Part shown: positions 1-10,985 of the stretch, in pieces
How the letters are laid out: the number at the start of each line of letters is the position of its first letter
Position numbering within the stretch: the stretch's first letter is position 1
Source of the DNA: Brachypodium distachyon
Taxonomy: Eukaryota > Streptophyta > Magnoliopsida > Poales > Poaceae
Assembly (NCBI RefSeq): GCF_000005505.3
Contig: NC_016131.3
Coordinates: 33,905,001 to 33,969,000 of the forward strand
Reading direction: 5' to 3'
Length of the DNA: 64,000 nucleotides
Notes under the pieces: model-generated
What the model was told of the DNA's origin: nothing
The model's input: only the letters and a program-made list of their open reading frames with translations
Databases searched by the model: none
Position numbers and translations under genes: made by a program

Positions 1-92
1 CACCATGGAACTTGTTTGTCATATCTGATCAACTTGGAAGAAGAAAAACACATTATATATGAATGTTTCATCTGAATTGCTGTATTTGATAG
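1..92 (+). other. 3' part of the intron before the BEL1-like last exon
   Basis: AT-rich sequence with no reading frame that joins the exon ends in TTTGATAG at 85-92, giving an AG acceptor exactly before the conserved VSNWF codons. The intron start lies outside the window. An intron directly before VSNWF is the usual place in BEL1-like genes (family knowledge). Confidence 0.7.
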
Positions 93-224
93 GTCTCCAA
101 CTGGTTCATAAACGCGCGTGTCCGGCTGTGGAAGCCCATGATCGAGGAGATGTACGAGGAGCTCAAGAGGAGCTCGGGAGGCCGGGAGGTCGAGCATCTC
201 AGCAGCAAAGATGTCGTCTGTTAG
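93..224 (+). CDS. Last exon of a BEL1-like homeodomain transcription factor (partial, 3' end only)
   Basis: The sequence opens inside an intron that ends in AG at 91-92. The exon then reads 43 residues to a TAG at 222-224. It starts [20 protein letters not shown], which is the end of recognition helix 3 of a TALE homeodomain followed by the short basic tail typical of the BEL1-like (BLH) family. [12 protein letters not shown] with the invariant W, F, N and R is diagnostic. KNOX proteins, the other plant TALE class, diverge directly after WFINxR. BLH proteins are nuclear and pair with KNOX partners to control meristem and organ development. The C-terminal tail after the helix is short (about 25 residues) and has no further motif. 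The rest of the gene lies upstream of the window. Family assignment is strong; which BLH member it is cannot be told. Confidence 0.9.
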   Translation, partial: VSNWFINARVRLWKPMIEEMYEELKRSSGGREVEHLSSKDVVC

Positions 225-1298
225 AAAGGGGGCAGGCACGGCTAAGGTTGGGACTGTATGAGTATTAGCTATGCTCTCAGATCTTCTTAAGCATCGGTGC
301 CCAAGGCCGGTTAATTAGCCACTCATGCATGAGTCATGTCTCTGGCTATTGTTCATCTGATCAATATATCTATGTAACCTTCTAATTAGATTGCAGTATA
401 TAAAAAACTAGCGGGGCGACCCGCACAGATTGCTCGGCTAGATTTGTATAATGTTATGTTTAATGTTTTCATTCTCTAAGAAATTCAATTTAGACCTATT
501 GTGTTTGGAACTGTTCATTGATTTTTATTGAAAAATTTGTTTCTTTATAATTTTTACCTACCAAAATATATAGTTCTTTACCTGTTTTTGTTGATATATA
601 TCTTCGGAATGATAAGATCGAATGTTCCGAATGCTTATATGAGCTTAAATTCATAACACAATATACCGTAGATTAGATACGCATGGCATGTTTTACTGAG
701 AGGTTTTATTTTATTTAACATCATGTGCAATAGAAAAGTGTTGAGCTTATATTGGAACATATGTGTTTTTAGTTGTGTTTCAATTTGCATGTCAAATTTT
801 TATTTTAGATATTTTAAAAGTTTCATTTTAGATATTGATTATAGATTTTAAGAATTCTTTTAATGGATGATGCAGCATGCACTAATTTTTATCTACCCAA
901 TTTGTATCTATTAGGCCCATCATTTAATGGCCTTTATGACTTTTTCGAGATTTTTTTCGTTTGACATGAAAATCCTCCTTATTTCGTCATATTGTTTCAG
1001 GTAATTCTTTTATTGCTTACAGTGGCCGATAGCGATAGATTTTCAACTTCAGGTGTCTGATTTGCAATCATGGGTTTGGGTGCGCCTATGCATGGTAGAT
1101 TGGCTTCTAACTTGCGTTTTCGTTGCAAGCCTGCTACCGCCGCCTAGCAAATGTTGACGCATGCATGGATTCGACGACGATGCATATGTGGATGTATGGA
1201 AGCCCAATGTGTTAGCTAGTCATGTTTTTCCATCCGATACACATAGCATTTACACATTTAGTGATTAGGTGATGTGACGTTTTCTCTCTCAGCGACAG
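225..1298. other. Downstream DNA of the BEL1-like gene, AT-rich
   Basis: No supported gene. The first 150 bases are probably the 3' untranslated region. At 408-425 CTAGCGGGGCGACCCGCA looks like a Helitron 3' end read on the minus strand (its reverse complement ends in CTAG before T). It is degenerate and no partner end was found. The rest is AT-rich and unremarkable. Confidence 0.3.
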
Positions 1299-1300
1299 TA

Positions 1301-1372
1301 TTCCCTTCGATCCATAAAAAATGTCGCTCATTTTGTACTAAGTGAGCGACACTTATTATGGATCGGAGCGAG
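1301..1372. mobile_element. Stowaway-type MITE, 72 bp
   Basis: A near-perfect foldback: TTCGATCCATAA...TGTCGCTCA on the left pairs with TGAGCGACA...TTATGGATCGGA on the right. TA dinucleotides sit directly outside at 1299-1300 and 1373-1374, the usual target duplication of Tc1/mariner-derived MITEs. It has no coding capacity. Confidence 0.7.
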
Positions 1373-1375
1373 TAT

Positions 1376-2511
1376 TAAACTTTGCACTTCTACCGCTTCA
1401 TCTAATGTGCCGGCCTTTGAGATTGTCGGAAATTATATTTATGAGCTAGGCCCAAATATTCAATCGGAACACCTTCACAGACACAATGTGGTTGTTCATT
1501 GTTCATGATACCGAGTTCCTTGGGGTACACACATGTTGATGTTACCGTTGACCAGTTCCTTTTTTGCAATAAATCGTTCCATGCCACAGTCATGCCATAT
1601 TATTCTTGTTCACCGATCTCATCGGCACATGAAATGCTTAGCTTCATATATGTTTGCCTCTCTGATGACAAAGAAAGTAAATACTATGGATCCTATCAAT
1701 TTACACCACTTTTGAACACGGTATCGGCGCCTTTCACCACTCGGTGACACTTGGTACATTGCCCATAGACTCCGACCTCATGGCCATGACAAGGGCCTGA
1801 CCAACTTCCATCGGCCCAATCGGAAAGAAAAAAAATCGACCATGGTGATGGCCATTCGCATGGTTATTGGGCTACAATGCCAATGACGTCAACCTGTATC
1901 GGCGCCAATAATAGCAGTGCAGTCGACCTCCACGCTCTACTCATGCACCCCTCCCCTTCACACACATGTTCGCATCGATCGCTACATCCAAGAAGGGGAA
2001 CGAAGTGGTGCCACTATTTTATGTTCTCGATGGCCTTGTGGGAATTGACATGTGGGCCTAGGTGATCAGAACAGTTGTTAGCAGCGCGGAAGCTTGAGAT
2101 TCAGGCTACCAACTTACCCTCAGAGTGGTCGTTATATCAATTTTTTCACTCCTATGACGTTCTCGACTAGCAGTGATGGTCCCTCGCCTTTAGTCACACC
2201 ACCATTTGATTAAACATAAAACACTAATCTTGCGCAAGTCTTATAAAAATGGTTGTAAAGTGACCTGAGGGGCAGAATGGTGGGGTCCTTTGGTATTTAC
2301 TCATTAAAAAATACATACATGGGTGAGCACAAATATGTAGAGGTGTTAGTTTTGTACGATTGTTTACATTTATGATTTTGATAAGATACGGGGTGATTTA
2401 GGCTGCGAAAATACCGCACATACGACACTTGAAGACACGATTCTGTTCGACGATCAAGGCAATGTAGCTTAGAGACCGTTGGGAGCCGCGGGGTTGGTCG
2501 TAAGTGTCACG
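1376..2511. other. Intergenic DNA without supported gene
   Basis: Short open frames of 60-80 codons occur here but have random composition, overlap each other and match no family I recognise. No repeat structure was seen. Confidence 0.3.
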
Positions 2512-2859
2512 GAGAATGAGGTTAGGACCTGTCGTGACCCACTTACCCAAAAAAATAGGACTTAAATATGCAGTTTTAGTAATTTTAGGACTAATTTGAC
2601 ACCTTGTCAATAATATTAGGATCAAGTGTGCATTTAATCTAATTTTATAACTTTAGTCATGTCCAGCAGGCCCTTTAGCAGCTGACGTGTATTCGGTTAG
2701 CGTGTCACGTAGGTTGGTCAAACGTTTTTGAACGAGCTTAGGACCTATCATGATACACTTCCCAAAAAAATAGGACCTAAATATGCACTTTAGTAATTTT
2801 AGGACTAATTTGATACCTCGTTAATAATATTAGGACCGCTGGTGTATTTTACTCTAATA
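2512..2859. repeat. Direct repeat of a MULE-type end (two copies, about 125 bp each)
   Basis: The stretches 2512-2637 and 2733-2859 are diverged copies of the same sequence, sharing for example AATAGGAC(T/C)TAAATATGCA, TAGTAATTTTAGGACTAAT and AATAATATTAGGA. The second copy runs to GTATTTTACTC at 2844-2854. That is the same terminal motif that closes the Pack-MULE at 12370-13387, so these are probably Mutator-like terminal sequences. No opposite end in inverted orientation was found nearby, so the element is incomplete. Confidence 0.5.
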
Positions 2860-4031
2860 AATACTACTCCCTTTAATTCATAATAATAAGCGTCGGGAAT
2901 TCAGTAAAAAGTTGTATTAACTTGGTAGTAGATCGTATGTATAGCACCTCTCGTTTGCTGGTCTGCCACTGCAGATGTATAGTTCACTCGCGTCTATTTA
3001 TTTTTCACTGTTAAAATAATATATCTGTCCATTTATGCAATGGGCTTGGCCCAAAGATGAAAGTAGAATTGTGGAACCCAACTAACCAATTGGATCCTCT
3101 TTGCCCTAAAAAAAACCAATTGGATCCTCTTTTGATATTGCATCTTTTATGGTATGATTTTAGCCTTCAACTATTTTTGCTGCATAATACTACAGAAACA
3201 ACACCGATAAAAATAACATACAGTCATACAGTATACGTAAGCAACAGACACATAGGGGTTTCCAAAAAGAAAGAACACGTAGGGATGTGGATCCCAAACT
3301 CAAGGATAGGGGAACCGGTCTTTGCACTTTGGGCTAGTCCGAGGTTTTACCAGAGACATGGTGAAATTCCTGACATCATGTTTCGGGATACAGAGCGAAC
3401 ATAATTTACTTTTTTCTGATACTTCGTGAAAACAATAAATTGATGAACACGTTACACGTGCAAGCTAAACTGCAGCAAAAAAGTAACACGAACATGCACA
3501 GAAAGGTGCAACACCTACAATGCACAATGCGTGCATGTCAGAGGATGCTTTCTATCATCAGGCCTCACGCCGTAGACATGTCTTGCTAGTACGGGAATGC
3601 TTTGACTTCTGTGGCAGCACAGCACAGCGATATCTCCTGTTGTTATCCAGTAGTTGGGAATTGACTTTCCTGTGTGGACTGCCGCCGGAGCTGGAGTTAT
3701 CAATTGCTTGCGCTCGGCGGAGCATGGACGGTGCGTGCGTGCAGCTGCATCTGATCTGCATCGATGGCATGGTCAACGGGGCTTTTCTTAACTTGCCGCC
3801 CCCAGCGCTCTCCGGCGGAAACAGCTGCGGGCCGTGTCAATCTTGGTGGAATCCGATGGTGTTTTATGGGCGGTTTGGTCTGTCACCGTGTGTGTTTTGA
3901 CTTTGTTGGAGTTCGCTGTGTCGCCGACATCCTCGATGCACATGTGAGAACCTCACGTGGTGTGCGCTGCTCGCTCGCTGGACGGCCGCCCCTGGGTTTC
4001 CTCCCCACGATTTGCGAGTATTTTACTCTTA
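2860..4031. other. Intergenic DNA; one degenerate MITE end, no supported gene
   Basis: At about 2870-2950 CTCCCTTTAATTCATAATAA resembles one end of a Stowaway element without a clear partner. Overlapping frames on both strands at 3515-4096 reach 126 codons but show no family motif and look like chance frames in a slightly GC-richer stretch. Confidence 0.3.
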
Positions 4032-4296
4032 CTCCGTCCGGTTCAGAAAAAGTAAATGTAAGGCGCATAATTTTGTTTTCTGTCAATATGTTTTAAAATT
4101 TGACCAACCTTATAAAAAATATATCAACATATTCAATGTTAAACCAAAATATTCTCAAAATATATATCACAATGGATCTAATAATCCACATTTCTCCTCG
4201 TGGATGTTGACACTTTTTGTTATATGGTTATCAAACATTAGAAAGTTTGACGGTCAACAAAAGTTATATGTCATATTTTTAAAACGGATGGAGCAG
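4032..4296. mobile_element. Stowaway-like MITE, about 265 bp
   Basis: The left end CTCCGTCCGG pairs with the right end AACGGATGGAG. TA flanks both sides (4030-4031 and 4297-4298). The interior is AT-rich and non-coding. Terminal repeats are imperfect, so this is an older copy. Confidence 0.55.
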
Positions 4297-4438
4297 TATA
4301 CGATTGTCTCCCTCGCGCCATAGGGTAGGGCTAATATCTGAGATCTACCGTGTATCTAGTACATACGTATGTAGACAAATCAATGGCAATTAATTTGAAT
4401 TGGAAGGACCTAGTGATGGAGCAAAGAATCTAACATGA

Positions 4439-4476
4439 GGGGGGCGATTTGGGTGGGGGGTGGGGGTGGGGGGGGC
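4439..4476 (+). other. G-run cluster with G-quadruplex potential
   Basis: Five runs of three to eight G separated mostly by single T, within about 38 bases. This satisfies the simple four-run G-quadruplex pattern. It is intergenic and no gene starts nearby, so no function is claimed. Confidence 0.6.
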
Positions 4477-4527
4477 AAAATTAGAGAGCTGGCGCATTTT
4501 AAGGGATGTTAAAAAAGCTGATCAGTA

Positions 4528-4609
4528 CTCCCTCTGTTTCATAAAGATTGGCACGGTTTTGAACTACAGCTAGTTCAAATCCGTGCCAACCTTTATGGCA
4601 CGGAGGGAG
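4528..4609. mobile_element. Stowaway-type MITE, 82 bp
   Basis: Nearly complete hairpin: CTCCCTCTGTTTCATAAAGA at the left end pairs with TTTATGGCACGGAGGGAG at the right, and the central TTGAACTA...TAGTTCAA arms also pair. TA target duplications are at 4526-4527 and 4610-4611. Confidence 0.8.
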
Positions 4610-4960
4610 TACATATTAAGTAAAATTGTTTTCTTTCGAAAAAGGGAAGGACCCCCGCCTCCGCATCAATAGATGCACACATCCAATTGGTTAGACGCTT
4701 GCGATTTAAAATGTTATCATCTCAACACAGACTAACTCATTATTAATCAAGCTAGATATCTATTGAATTGATGCACCTAACCAAAAGTTTGAACTGTCTA
4801 GGCTAGTTCAGGCCTTAGAGGGGGGGCCGGGTCGATGAAGGCCGCAACTATTTTTAATTAATAGCGCGTTGGCCGAGTTTTGAACTTAAGACCTCTTGGT
4901 TGTGATCCCATATTCAATTGATGCATCTAACGAATTCACCAAAAAGTTCGAACTGTTATA

Positions 4961-5080
4961 TTCCTCTGTCCAACAAAGGATGTCTCAATTTTGACTAAAT
5001 TTGAATGCATATACACTAAGTCATGTCCAGATACATCTAAATTTTGACAAACTTGAGACATCTTTTGTTGGACGAGGGAG
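4961..5080. mobile_element. Stowaway-type MITE, 120 bp
   Basis: The left arm CTGTCCAACAAAGGATGTCT pairs with the right arm AGACATCTTTTGTTGGACGA. TA lies at 4959-4960 and 5081-5082. Non-coding, with well preserved inverted repeats. Confidence 0.75.
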
Positions 5081-5141
5081 TAGTTGTTCTGAAAAAGGCT
5101 ATGGCCGAGAATCTAAAAAATGGTAAGGTTGATATGACATA

Positions 5142-5225
5142 CTCTCTCCGTTCCGAAATATAAGTGACGTGGATTTGTATAAGAATCTATACAAATTCAC
5201 GTCACTTATTTCAGGACGGAGGGAG
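5142..5225. mobile_element. Stowaway-type MITE, 84 bp
   Basis: Foldback element. CTCTCCGTTCCGAAATAAG-like and GTGACGTGGATTTGTATA on the left pair with TATACAAATTCACGTCAC and GACGGAGGGAG on the right. TA target duplications are at 5140-5141 and 5226-5227. Confidence 0.8.
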
Positions 5226-5429
5226 TATAATTCTCCAACTATCAGAAAACTGAGGAAATCATTCCGAAATCAAAATATCATAAGCCGGTTACATGGTAAA
5301 AGTAATAGCGGGAGCATGATTTGCTCAAATTTGGACCTATGTTATCCTCTATGAATTTCTATTCCCACTTGGGCAATGTGTCTTAAAAATATTTAAAATG
5401 TTGACTACAACACGTATCTTTACTACTAC

Positions 5430-6264
5430 TTAATTTGCAGTTGGGTCCGTGGTAGCCTCGTAGGCTCGTACGTTGTCCCGTCCCACCCCAACCCGCGATG
5501 GATCCCGCAGTCCCGCACCCCCCGCACGGTAAAAAAAAATGCCGCTCACGCCCTCCTCCTCAGCAGTAATCTCCTTCCCCTGCGAGCGCTGTGGCCGCCC
5601 TCCTCCCCTGCGCGTCCACCGGCCAAGATCTCCTTCCCTTGCGCGCGCCTCCGCCAACCTCGGCCCGCGCCCTCCAAGCCCGCGACCTCCGCCACCTCCC
5701 GAGGCGTGCCCGGCGCCGCCGGCCCCCTCCGAGCCCCGATCCAATCGTCCACTGAGGAATCCCCTCCTCGCTCCGTCTGCTCCTCCCGCGCCGCCACCAT
5801 CTCGCGGGGCCCTGCCGCCGAGTGCTCCCGCACGCACGTTGTCACCTCACACGCACCCCTGACCCGCTGCCGGTGGCCGGATCCGGTCTCCAGACCGTCA
5901 CCGCCACCACCAGGATCTTCGTCTTCCCCACCAAGCCATCCTTCTCCGCATCTGCCGCAGCTCTCCTGCCGCCCCCTAGCCCCTCTCCCGCACCGGAACT
6001 CGTGTGGCGGCGGCAGAAGAGGCCGGGATCCATCCCCGTCGCGAGGGCACCTCCAGGCGGCCAGGCGGCGAGCGTGGCCTACAGCCTTGTGTCCGTCGCC
6101 TCATGGCTCGCCGCCCGCCTCCATCTGCGTGTGCTGCGCGCTGCCCACGATTCCGTCGCCCACCGCGTGTCGGAGCACGGTCTCCGGCACCGGGGATGCC
6201 GAGCACCTCCTTTTTGGTTCGGTGGAGGGCGAGGTGATCGCTCCGGCGATCGCCGGCGTGACTA
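5430..6264. other. GC-rich, C-rich island with long chance frames; possible captured exon
   Basis: Composition changes sharply to GC-rich here. Frames of 60-191 codons are open on both strands at once, as expected from composition alone. Translations are rich in P, S, R and A, with no domain I recognise. Helitrons and Pack-MULEs in grasses often carry such GC-rich first-exon fragments, and a Helitron 3' end lies downstream at 9297. I infer a captured or decayed exon but cannot show its source. Confidence 0.3.
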
Positions 6265-7060
6265 TAGACACGAAGTGTTGACACGAGAGTTTACCCAGGT
6301 TCAGGCCACCCGGAGGTGTAATACCCTACGTCCTGCTTTGGAGTTGTATTCCTTAGTATGAGTGTTACCGGTTGCCGGAGAGTTCTCGGGCTTTTCTACT
6401 TGTCCCTCTAAGGGCTTGGCTACTTGGGTGAATGCTGAACTGGTCGAAACCGAACCATTTGACCAGGGGCGTCGGTCCTCCTTTTATAGACAAGGGGATA
6501 CCACAGGTGCCTATGCATGCAGCGTGGCACGTTTCCCAGACGCGTGTCACAGCCACATGAAGTACAACTTTGCTCATCCATGCTGGACGTCATGCAGCCC
6601 CCGGTCCACTGTACACTGTAGAAAAAATGGTTCGTAGGGTAGTCGCCCTAGCCTTGCTAAGCTAGACTAGACCTGCTGATAAGACTCCTGTCGATGCTTT
6701 AAATGCACTGCGCCCGCCGTCTTGTCCTATCTTCACTGTTCTTGCGGGCCCCGCCTGCATGTCCGAGCGTGGGTTGCTGGGGTGCCCCTTCCCGGCTAGC
6801 GCACCCGCTAATTGCCAGAAGGCGTTCCTTCAGCTTCCCGGGACCGGGGTTCCCGGGGGCTTCTTGTACTCGGCCCTTAGCTTCACCTTCACCGAGGGTT
6901 GTCTCCTCGAGGCAGGCCTCCCAGACTCATCGCTTCCCGGGAGGTCTTCCTGACGGGGCTTCGTCACTGGTGACCCACGCGTCCTGTATCGGTGGGACCC
7001 CATGGGCCACTGGTACCACACCACGTGCACGCGATTCCTTCGCCCGACGCCCGCCCCCTC
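6265..7060. mobile_element. LTR-retrotransposon-like fragment
   Basis: ACACGAGAGTTTACCCAGGT followed by a GTAATACCCTACGTCCTG motif is a combination I know from LTRs of grass gypsy-type elements. CCTTTTATAGACAAGGGG at about 6480-6500 could be its TATA region. No TG...CA boundaries, target duplication or internal genes could be fixed, so this is a fragment at best. Confidence 0.35.
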
Positions 7061-7671
7061 TGCCCCGCCGCCACTGCTCCCCCCTTTGATCGCGTCGGCA
7101 CCGTAGTACGCGCTATCGGTCTTGGGTCTCGTCGTGACTACATTTGGTGATCCCCATCTCGCACTGTCCGGATCCGCCCTGGACTCATCGTTGGCTGAGG
7201 CTCTGTCCTCTGCCTCAAGATCGGCGACTGTTTCGAGCTCCTCGTTCGCTTTGGCTGCAGAAAGGTATGGTTTCTTCTTCGACTCACAAAAGCAGAACTA
7301 AAGATAGACTAGCTTGATTTGTTGTATCAGTCTGCGCACATTTGTCGTTTAGGAGGAACAACGTTTCTTGCATGACCCAACAAATTCACGATCCTGCATG
7401 TGCTTCTCTTGATGAATGCGTGGGAAATCAAACACATTAGGTGCTGGAATAGTGTCCATGAGCAGCATTGATGTAGATGGGCAGCGGAGGGCTGCAGGTC
7501 ATGCCTTCGGATGCAGAGGTGGAAGACGCTTGCAGGGCGTTTGACAAAATTTCCCAATGGACACTGAGATCTTGGAATTGATTAATCATAGGTGCACTGA
7601 TCTTATTCCATTATGAACGATTCGTGGAGGTGTAACTTCCTAAAAAAATATGGGAGATGGGATTCGTAGTA

Positions 7672-7785
7672 CTCCCTTCGATATATTGTTGTCGAAATAT
7701 TACATGTATCTAGACGCTTTTTAAAAATAGATACATTCATATTTGGGCAAATTTGAGTCAAGATCGAATTTAGGATCAAAGGGAG
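7672..7785. mobile_element. Stowaway MITE, 115-bp 'TCTAGACGCTTTTTA' family
   Basis: TA at 7670-7671 and 7786-7787. It carries the family core ATTACATGTATCTAGACGCT and ATTTGGGCAAATTTGAGTC between CTCCCTTCG and CAAAGGGAG ends. Related copies lie at 9381-9493, 21865-21976, 37320-37432 and 38301-38413. Confidence 0.7.
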
Positions 7786-8826
7786 TAGCATTCAACATGT
7801 TTGGTGCTTTCTAATTGATCCTATCTTGTGCTAATGGCTTCATGATGCATGTTATTATGTATGCAGAGTGCGGCATGTCCATAAATGACCTGCCAGATTT
7901 CATTTTAGGGCAGCACCATGATTCAGGAGGATGGGCCAGATAAACATCTATGGCTACGAGAACAAAGTTCATATGCTACTATTAGAGAATTTGCTGTTTT
8001 CGGGCTAAACGTTATAATATCACAAAGGTTTCATTTTCAGTCTCTTATAAGCAGTCCATATTTAGATTTTTACTATGCATGACATCTTTATGCTACTGTT
8101 AGAGAATTTGTTGCGCGCAATATTTTATGGTCTGCTTCTTATTATGATGTATTATAAGCCTGTGTTCTAGAAACAATTACTGCACCTGATAGTTTTTTGT
8201 TCAACATGGTTGTCTTTTCTATGGTTGGTCCTATCATACGTAGCTAAGTAGTTAATGCCCAAGGATTTAGCTATATCAATTGCCTCATATCTTAAGGTTT
8301 TGTCTACTATAGTTATTGCTCTCTTGTCATTTTTGGAAGAAAAACAGTGTAGACCTCTACTAAAAAGCTGTCAATGGGTCGCAATTTGTTGAATTTGATC
8401 ATGCAGCACTTAATTAGTTTCCATTATTATTTTGTGTGTTGTCTTTTGCTTTCTTGCTCATTGTGGCATGTTTTATTTTCATTTGGTGCATGTGTCATTG
8501 TTATGCAGATTCTACACACACACACCACAAAATCAAGGACAACAAAAAGCTTTATGTGCCTTACAATATTCTTCCACTCGATCCTGGAAATACTAACCAA
8601 GCTATTGTCTTGAAAGTATATTGACTGGTTGCAGATGCCACCTTTAATGCTCGGGCTATTCGCATGTTCATTCTGTTAGCGAGTAATTTTTTCTCATCGT
8701 GTTCCTCTTAATTTTGTAGATTCAAGCTGCTGTTTAAGCTCTCCGAAATACTTTACTTTACATGGCCCAAGAAGAATGAAAGGAAGCCTGCCAAGAAGAA
8801 TAGTGATCTTCTAGTTGGGTTCAGGC
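7786..8826. other. AT-rich DNA, interior of a Helitron-like element or intergenic
   Basis: No supported gene. Small frames are present but have no recognisable domain. It lies upstream of the Helitron 3' end at 9297 and may be part of that element, whose 5' end was not located. Confidence 0.25.
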
Positions 8827-8999
8827 TATGTTTGGGTTTCAACTAATTGTGCAAGAGATGGTCACTGATTTTCTCTCTTTGTGCTATGTTTAGGTTTCAG
8901 ATAACTGTGCAAGAGATGGTCACTTATTTTTTCTGTTTGCTCTATGTTTGGGTTTCAGATAATTGTGCAAGATGGTCACTTATTTTCTCCGTTTGTGCT
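8827..8999. repeat. Tandem repeat, about 58 bp x 3
   Basis: Three consecutive diverged units begin CTATGTTTGGGTTTCA, CTATGTTTAGGTTTCA and CTATGTTTGGGTTTCA at 8827, 8884 and 8942, a period of 57-58 bp. Each contains AATTGTGCAAGA or AACTGTGCAAGA and ATGGTCACT. The third unit lacks the duplicated GA in CAAGAGATGG. Confidence 0.85.
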
Positions 9000-9259
9000 A
9001 CATTTATCCATTTATGACATTGTATATTTATATGTACTCTACCCTCAAAATGTTCATTATCAAAGGGAACATCTCATATATACTCGCAAATGTACACATA
9101 AGTAAGATACCTAGCCTGACCAACGATATAAGGTTGTTATTTTCCATGCTTAACTCACTTTTTGAGAAACTGGAGGTGTTTGTTTCCGTGTCACTCATGT
9201 GCCTACAAGTAACTTGATGATGAATGCTTATGATTTTTGTTGTTCTTTCTTTATTTGTT

Positions 9260-9297
9260 ATTTGTTGTTCCGTTGCAACGCACGGGCACTCAGCTAG
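9260..9297 (+). mobile_element. Helitron 3' terminus
   Basis: The end CTAG (9294-9297) is followed by T, fitting the CTRR end and A/T insertion site of Helitrons. About ten bases upstream, CCGTTGCAACGCACGG can form the required short hairpin. The same end (CCGTAGCAACACACGGGCAC, CTAA) recurs at 39250. The 5' TC end was not identified, so element length is unknown. Confidence 0.6.
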
Positions 9298-9380
9298 TTC
9301 ACACTAAAACACGTCTAGATACATACGTATCTAGACAAAGTTGCGACACTTGATATCGGATGGAACAAAAATATATTGTA

Positions 9381-9493
9381 CTCACTCTGATCCTAAATTC
9401 TTGACTCAAATTTACCCCAATATGAACGTATCTATTTTTAAAAAACGTCTATATACATGTAATATTTTGACAGCAGATTATGATCGGAGGGAG
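9381..9493. mobile_element. Stowaway MITE, 115-bp family (reverse copy)
   Basis: CTCACTCTGATCCTAAATTC at the left and GATCGGAGGGAG at the right enclose CGTCTATATACATGTAATATTTTGACA, the reverse orientation of the copy at 7672. The left TA is intact (9379-9380); the right TA has decayed to CA. Confidence 0.6.
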
Positions 9494-10272
9494 CAGGAAT
9501 GATATGATACTATCTGGAATGCCCTCATTTTTATTTCCTCCCTCTTTTCTAGAAAAGGAAGTTTTCATATGATAAGGTGCGAGACCCATGAAGGCACACA
9601 GTGACCCCACAGAGCAGCTTAGCCACCCAATAAGCAATTAGTCAGCGGCCCAGCTATTCCCTGGCCACCATCACTGGGAGTTGCGCACAATCTTCTCCTG
9701 GAAATACTTTGCTTGACTTGTCCTAATCCATCCCGCCTGGTCTCGCTGCCTCTTTTATAAGCGATGCTCTGCTTTGGTAACCAATGAACGGCAGCCACTG
9801 CTTTTGGCAACAACCCTTCTGATTGGTTCCACTGGGTCAGAATTCGCTCAGCTATACGATTTCATTTAGTTTAGAGCCCTATCGGAATTAATTATTTGGA
9901 ATCGCCTAAAGTGCTAAAAAGGCACCATGAGATACGGCTTTTGCAAAACTGAATAACGGTACAGAGATAAAATAAAAATAAACAACAATTATTGAAAGCA
10001 GCACCATCTTGTTTTGTTGATAGCAACGGCAACAGCAACTTGAGTTTTCCCCTGTTCATCTTTGCTGTCACCAGCCATCCATCTCAGGACTGCACAAACG
10101 GCAGCCACGGAGAAAAAGACAAAATGACGCAAAAGTACAAACGAAAAAGGAGGCTTTTCCACAGAGAAAAAAAAAAGAAAACAGATAAAAAAAAGGGGGG
10201 AAAGACGGAAGAACAGAGCAACAGCTAACCACCGCGCGCGGCGCCGCCACCACAGCCACGCAAAGTCGCAAA
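9494..10272. other. 3' flank of the ABA receptor gene
   Basis: Probable 3' untranslated region and downstream DNA of the minus-strand receptor gene. A purine-rich stretch at about 10130-10205 (A and G runs, so T and C runs on the mRNA strand) lies just past the stop codon. No other gene is supported. Confidence 0.4.
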
Positions 10273-10863
10273 TTAATCCCGCGTCCTGGATCCGGACTCC
10301 TCGGCGACGGATGCGAGCTTCTGGAGGTTGAGCTTGACGACGGTGTCGGTGAACATCCTGGTGTCGTCCTCGGTGTTCCCGGGGGGCACGTCCACCACGT
10401 ACGACTCCAGGACCACGCAGTACGGGGGCGCCCCTGCGTCTTCCTGGCCCTGGAACTCGGTGACGGAGGTGACGGAGCGGTAGTTCCGGAGGCGGTGCTC
10501 GCCGCCGACGACGCTGAAGCTGAGGATGTGGCGGTCGTCGTCGAGGATCTCGAGCCGCTCCGTGCTGGTGGACGCCGGGAGGCCCGAAACCACGGTCACC
10601 TCCCGGACGCTGCCGACGCTGGCGCCGTCCCCGGCCGCCAGCGCGCAGGTGCGCACGAAGTGCTTGTACCGCTGCGGGTTGCCGAAGCTGCGCACGATGG
10701 GCCACACGTCGCGCACGGGCGCCGCCACGCGCTGCGCCACCAGCGACGTGCACGTCGCGGCGCGGCCGGGGAAGGTGTGGTGCGCGCGCACGGCGCCCTC
10801 CAGGGACGCGCGCTCCGCCTCCGTCAAGCCCTCCCGCAGCGCCCGCTCCATGTGCGCCTCCAT
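10273..10863 (-). CDS. PYR/PYL/RCAR-type abscisic acid receptor (subfamily II, PYL4-6-like)
   Basis: A 196-residue START/Bet v I-fold protein, intronless as is usual for this subfamily. It binds abscisic acid in the cytosol and nucleus, and the ABA-bound form inhibits clade A PP2C phosphatases, releasing SnRK2 kinases. Conserved marks, numbered from the chosen start: the ABA-carboxylate lysine in YKHFVR (about K67), the gate loop SGLPA (about 93-97), the latch GGEHRL with HRL at about 123-125, and the C-terminal helix with [15 protein letters not shown] chose the second ATG ([15 protein letters not shown]) because this N terminus matches the family; an in-frame ATG seven codons upstream (10884) would add MKPRERS. 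The C-terminal tail is short and polar. Gate, latch and pocket lysine are all present, so the receptor should be functional. Family certain; the exact paralogue is not. Confidence 0.95.
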   Translation of the reverse strand: MEAHMERALREGLTEAERASLEGAVRAHHTFPGRAATCTSLVAQRVAAPVRDVWPIVRSFGNPQRYKHFVRTCALAAGDGASVGSVREVTVVSGLPASTSTERLEILDDDRHILSFSVVGGEHRLRNYRSVTSVTEFQGQEDAGAPPYCVVLESYVVDVPPGNTEDDTRMFTDTVVKLNLQKLASVAEESGSRTRD

Positions 10864-10985
10864 CGATCTCTCTCGCGGCTTCACACGCTCTGCCGAGGAT
10901 CTTTGCTGCGTGTTTCAGTGTTTGTTTCTTAACTGACGGGGCTTGGGATGGTGGATTTGGGTTGGATGGAAGGAAGCTTGGATGG

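Noticed and set aside
5539..6361. Long overlapping frames (107-191 codons) on both strands as possible genes
   Set aside because: The DNA is so GC-rich that stops are rare in all phases. Translations are low-complexity P/S/R/A without any domain, and frames on both strands are equally long.
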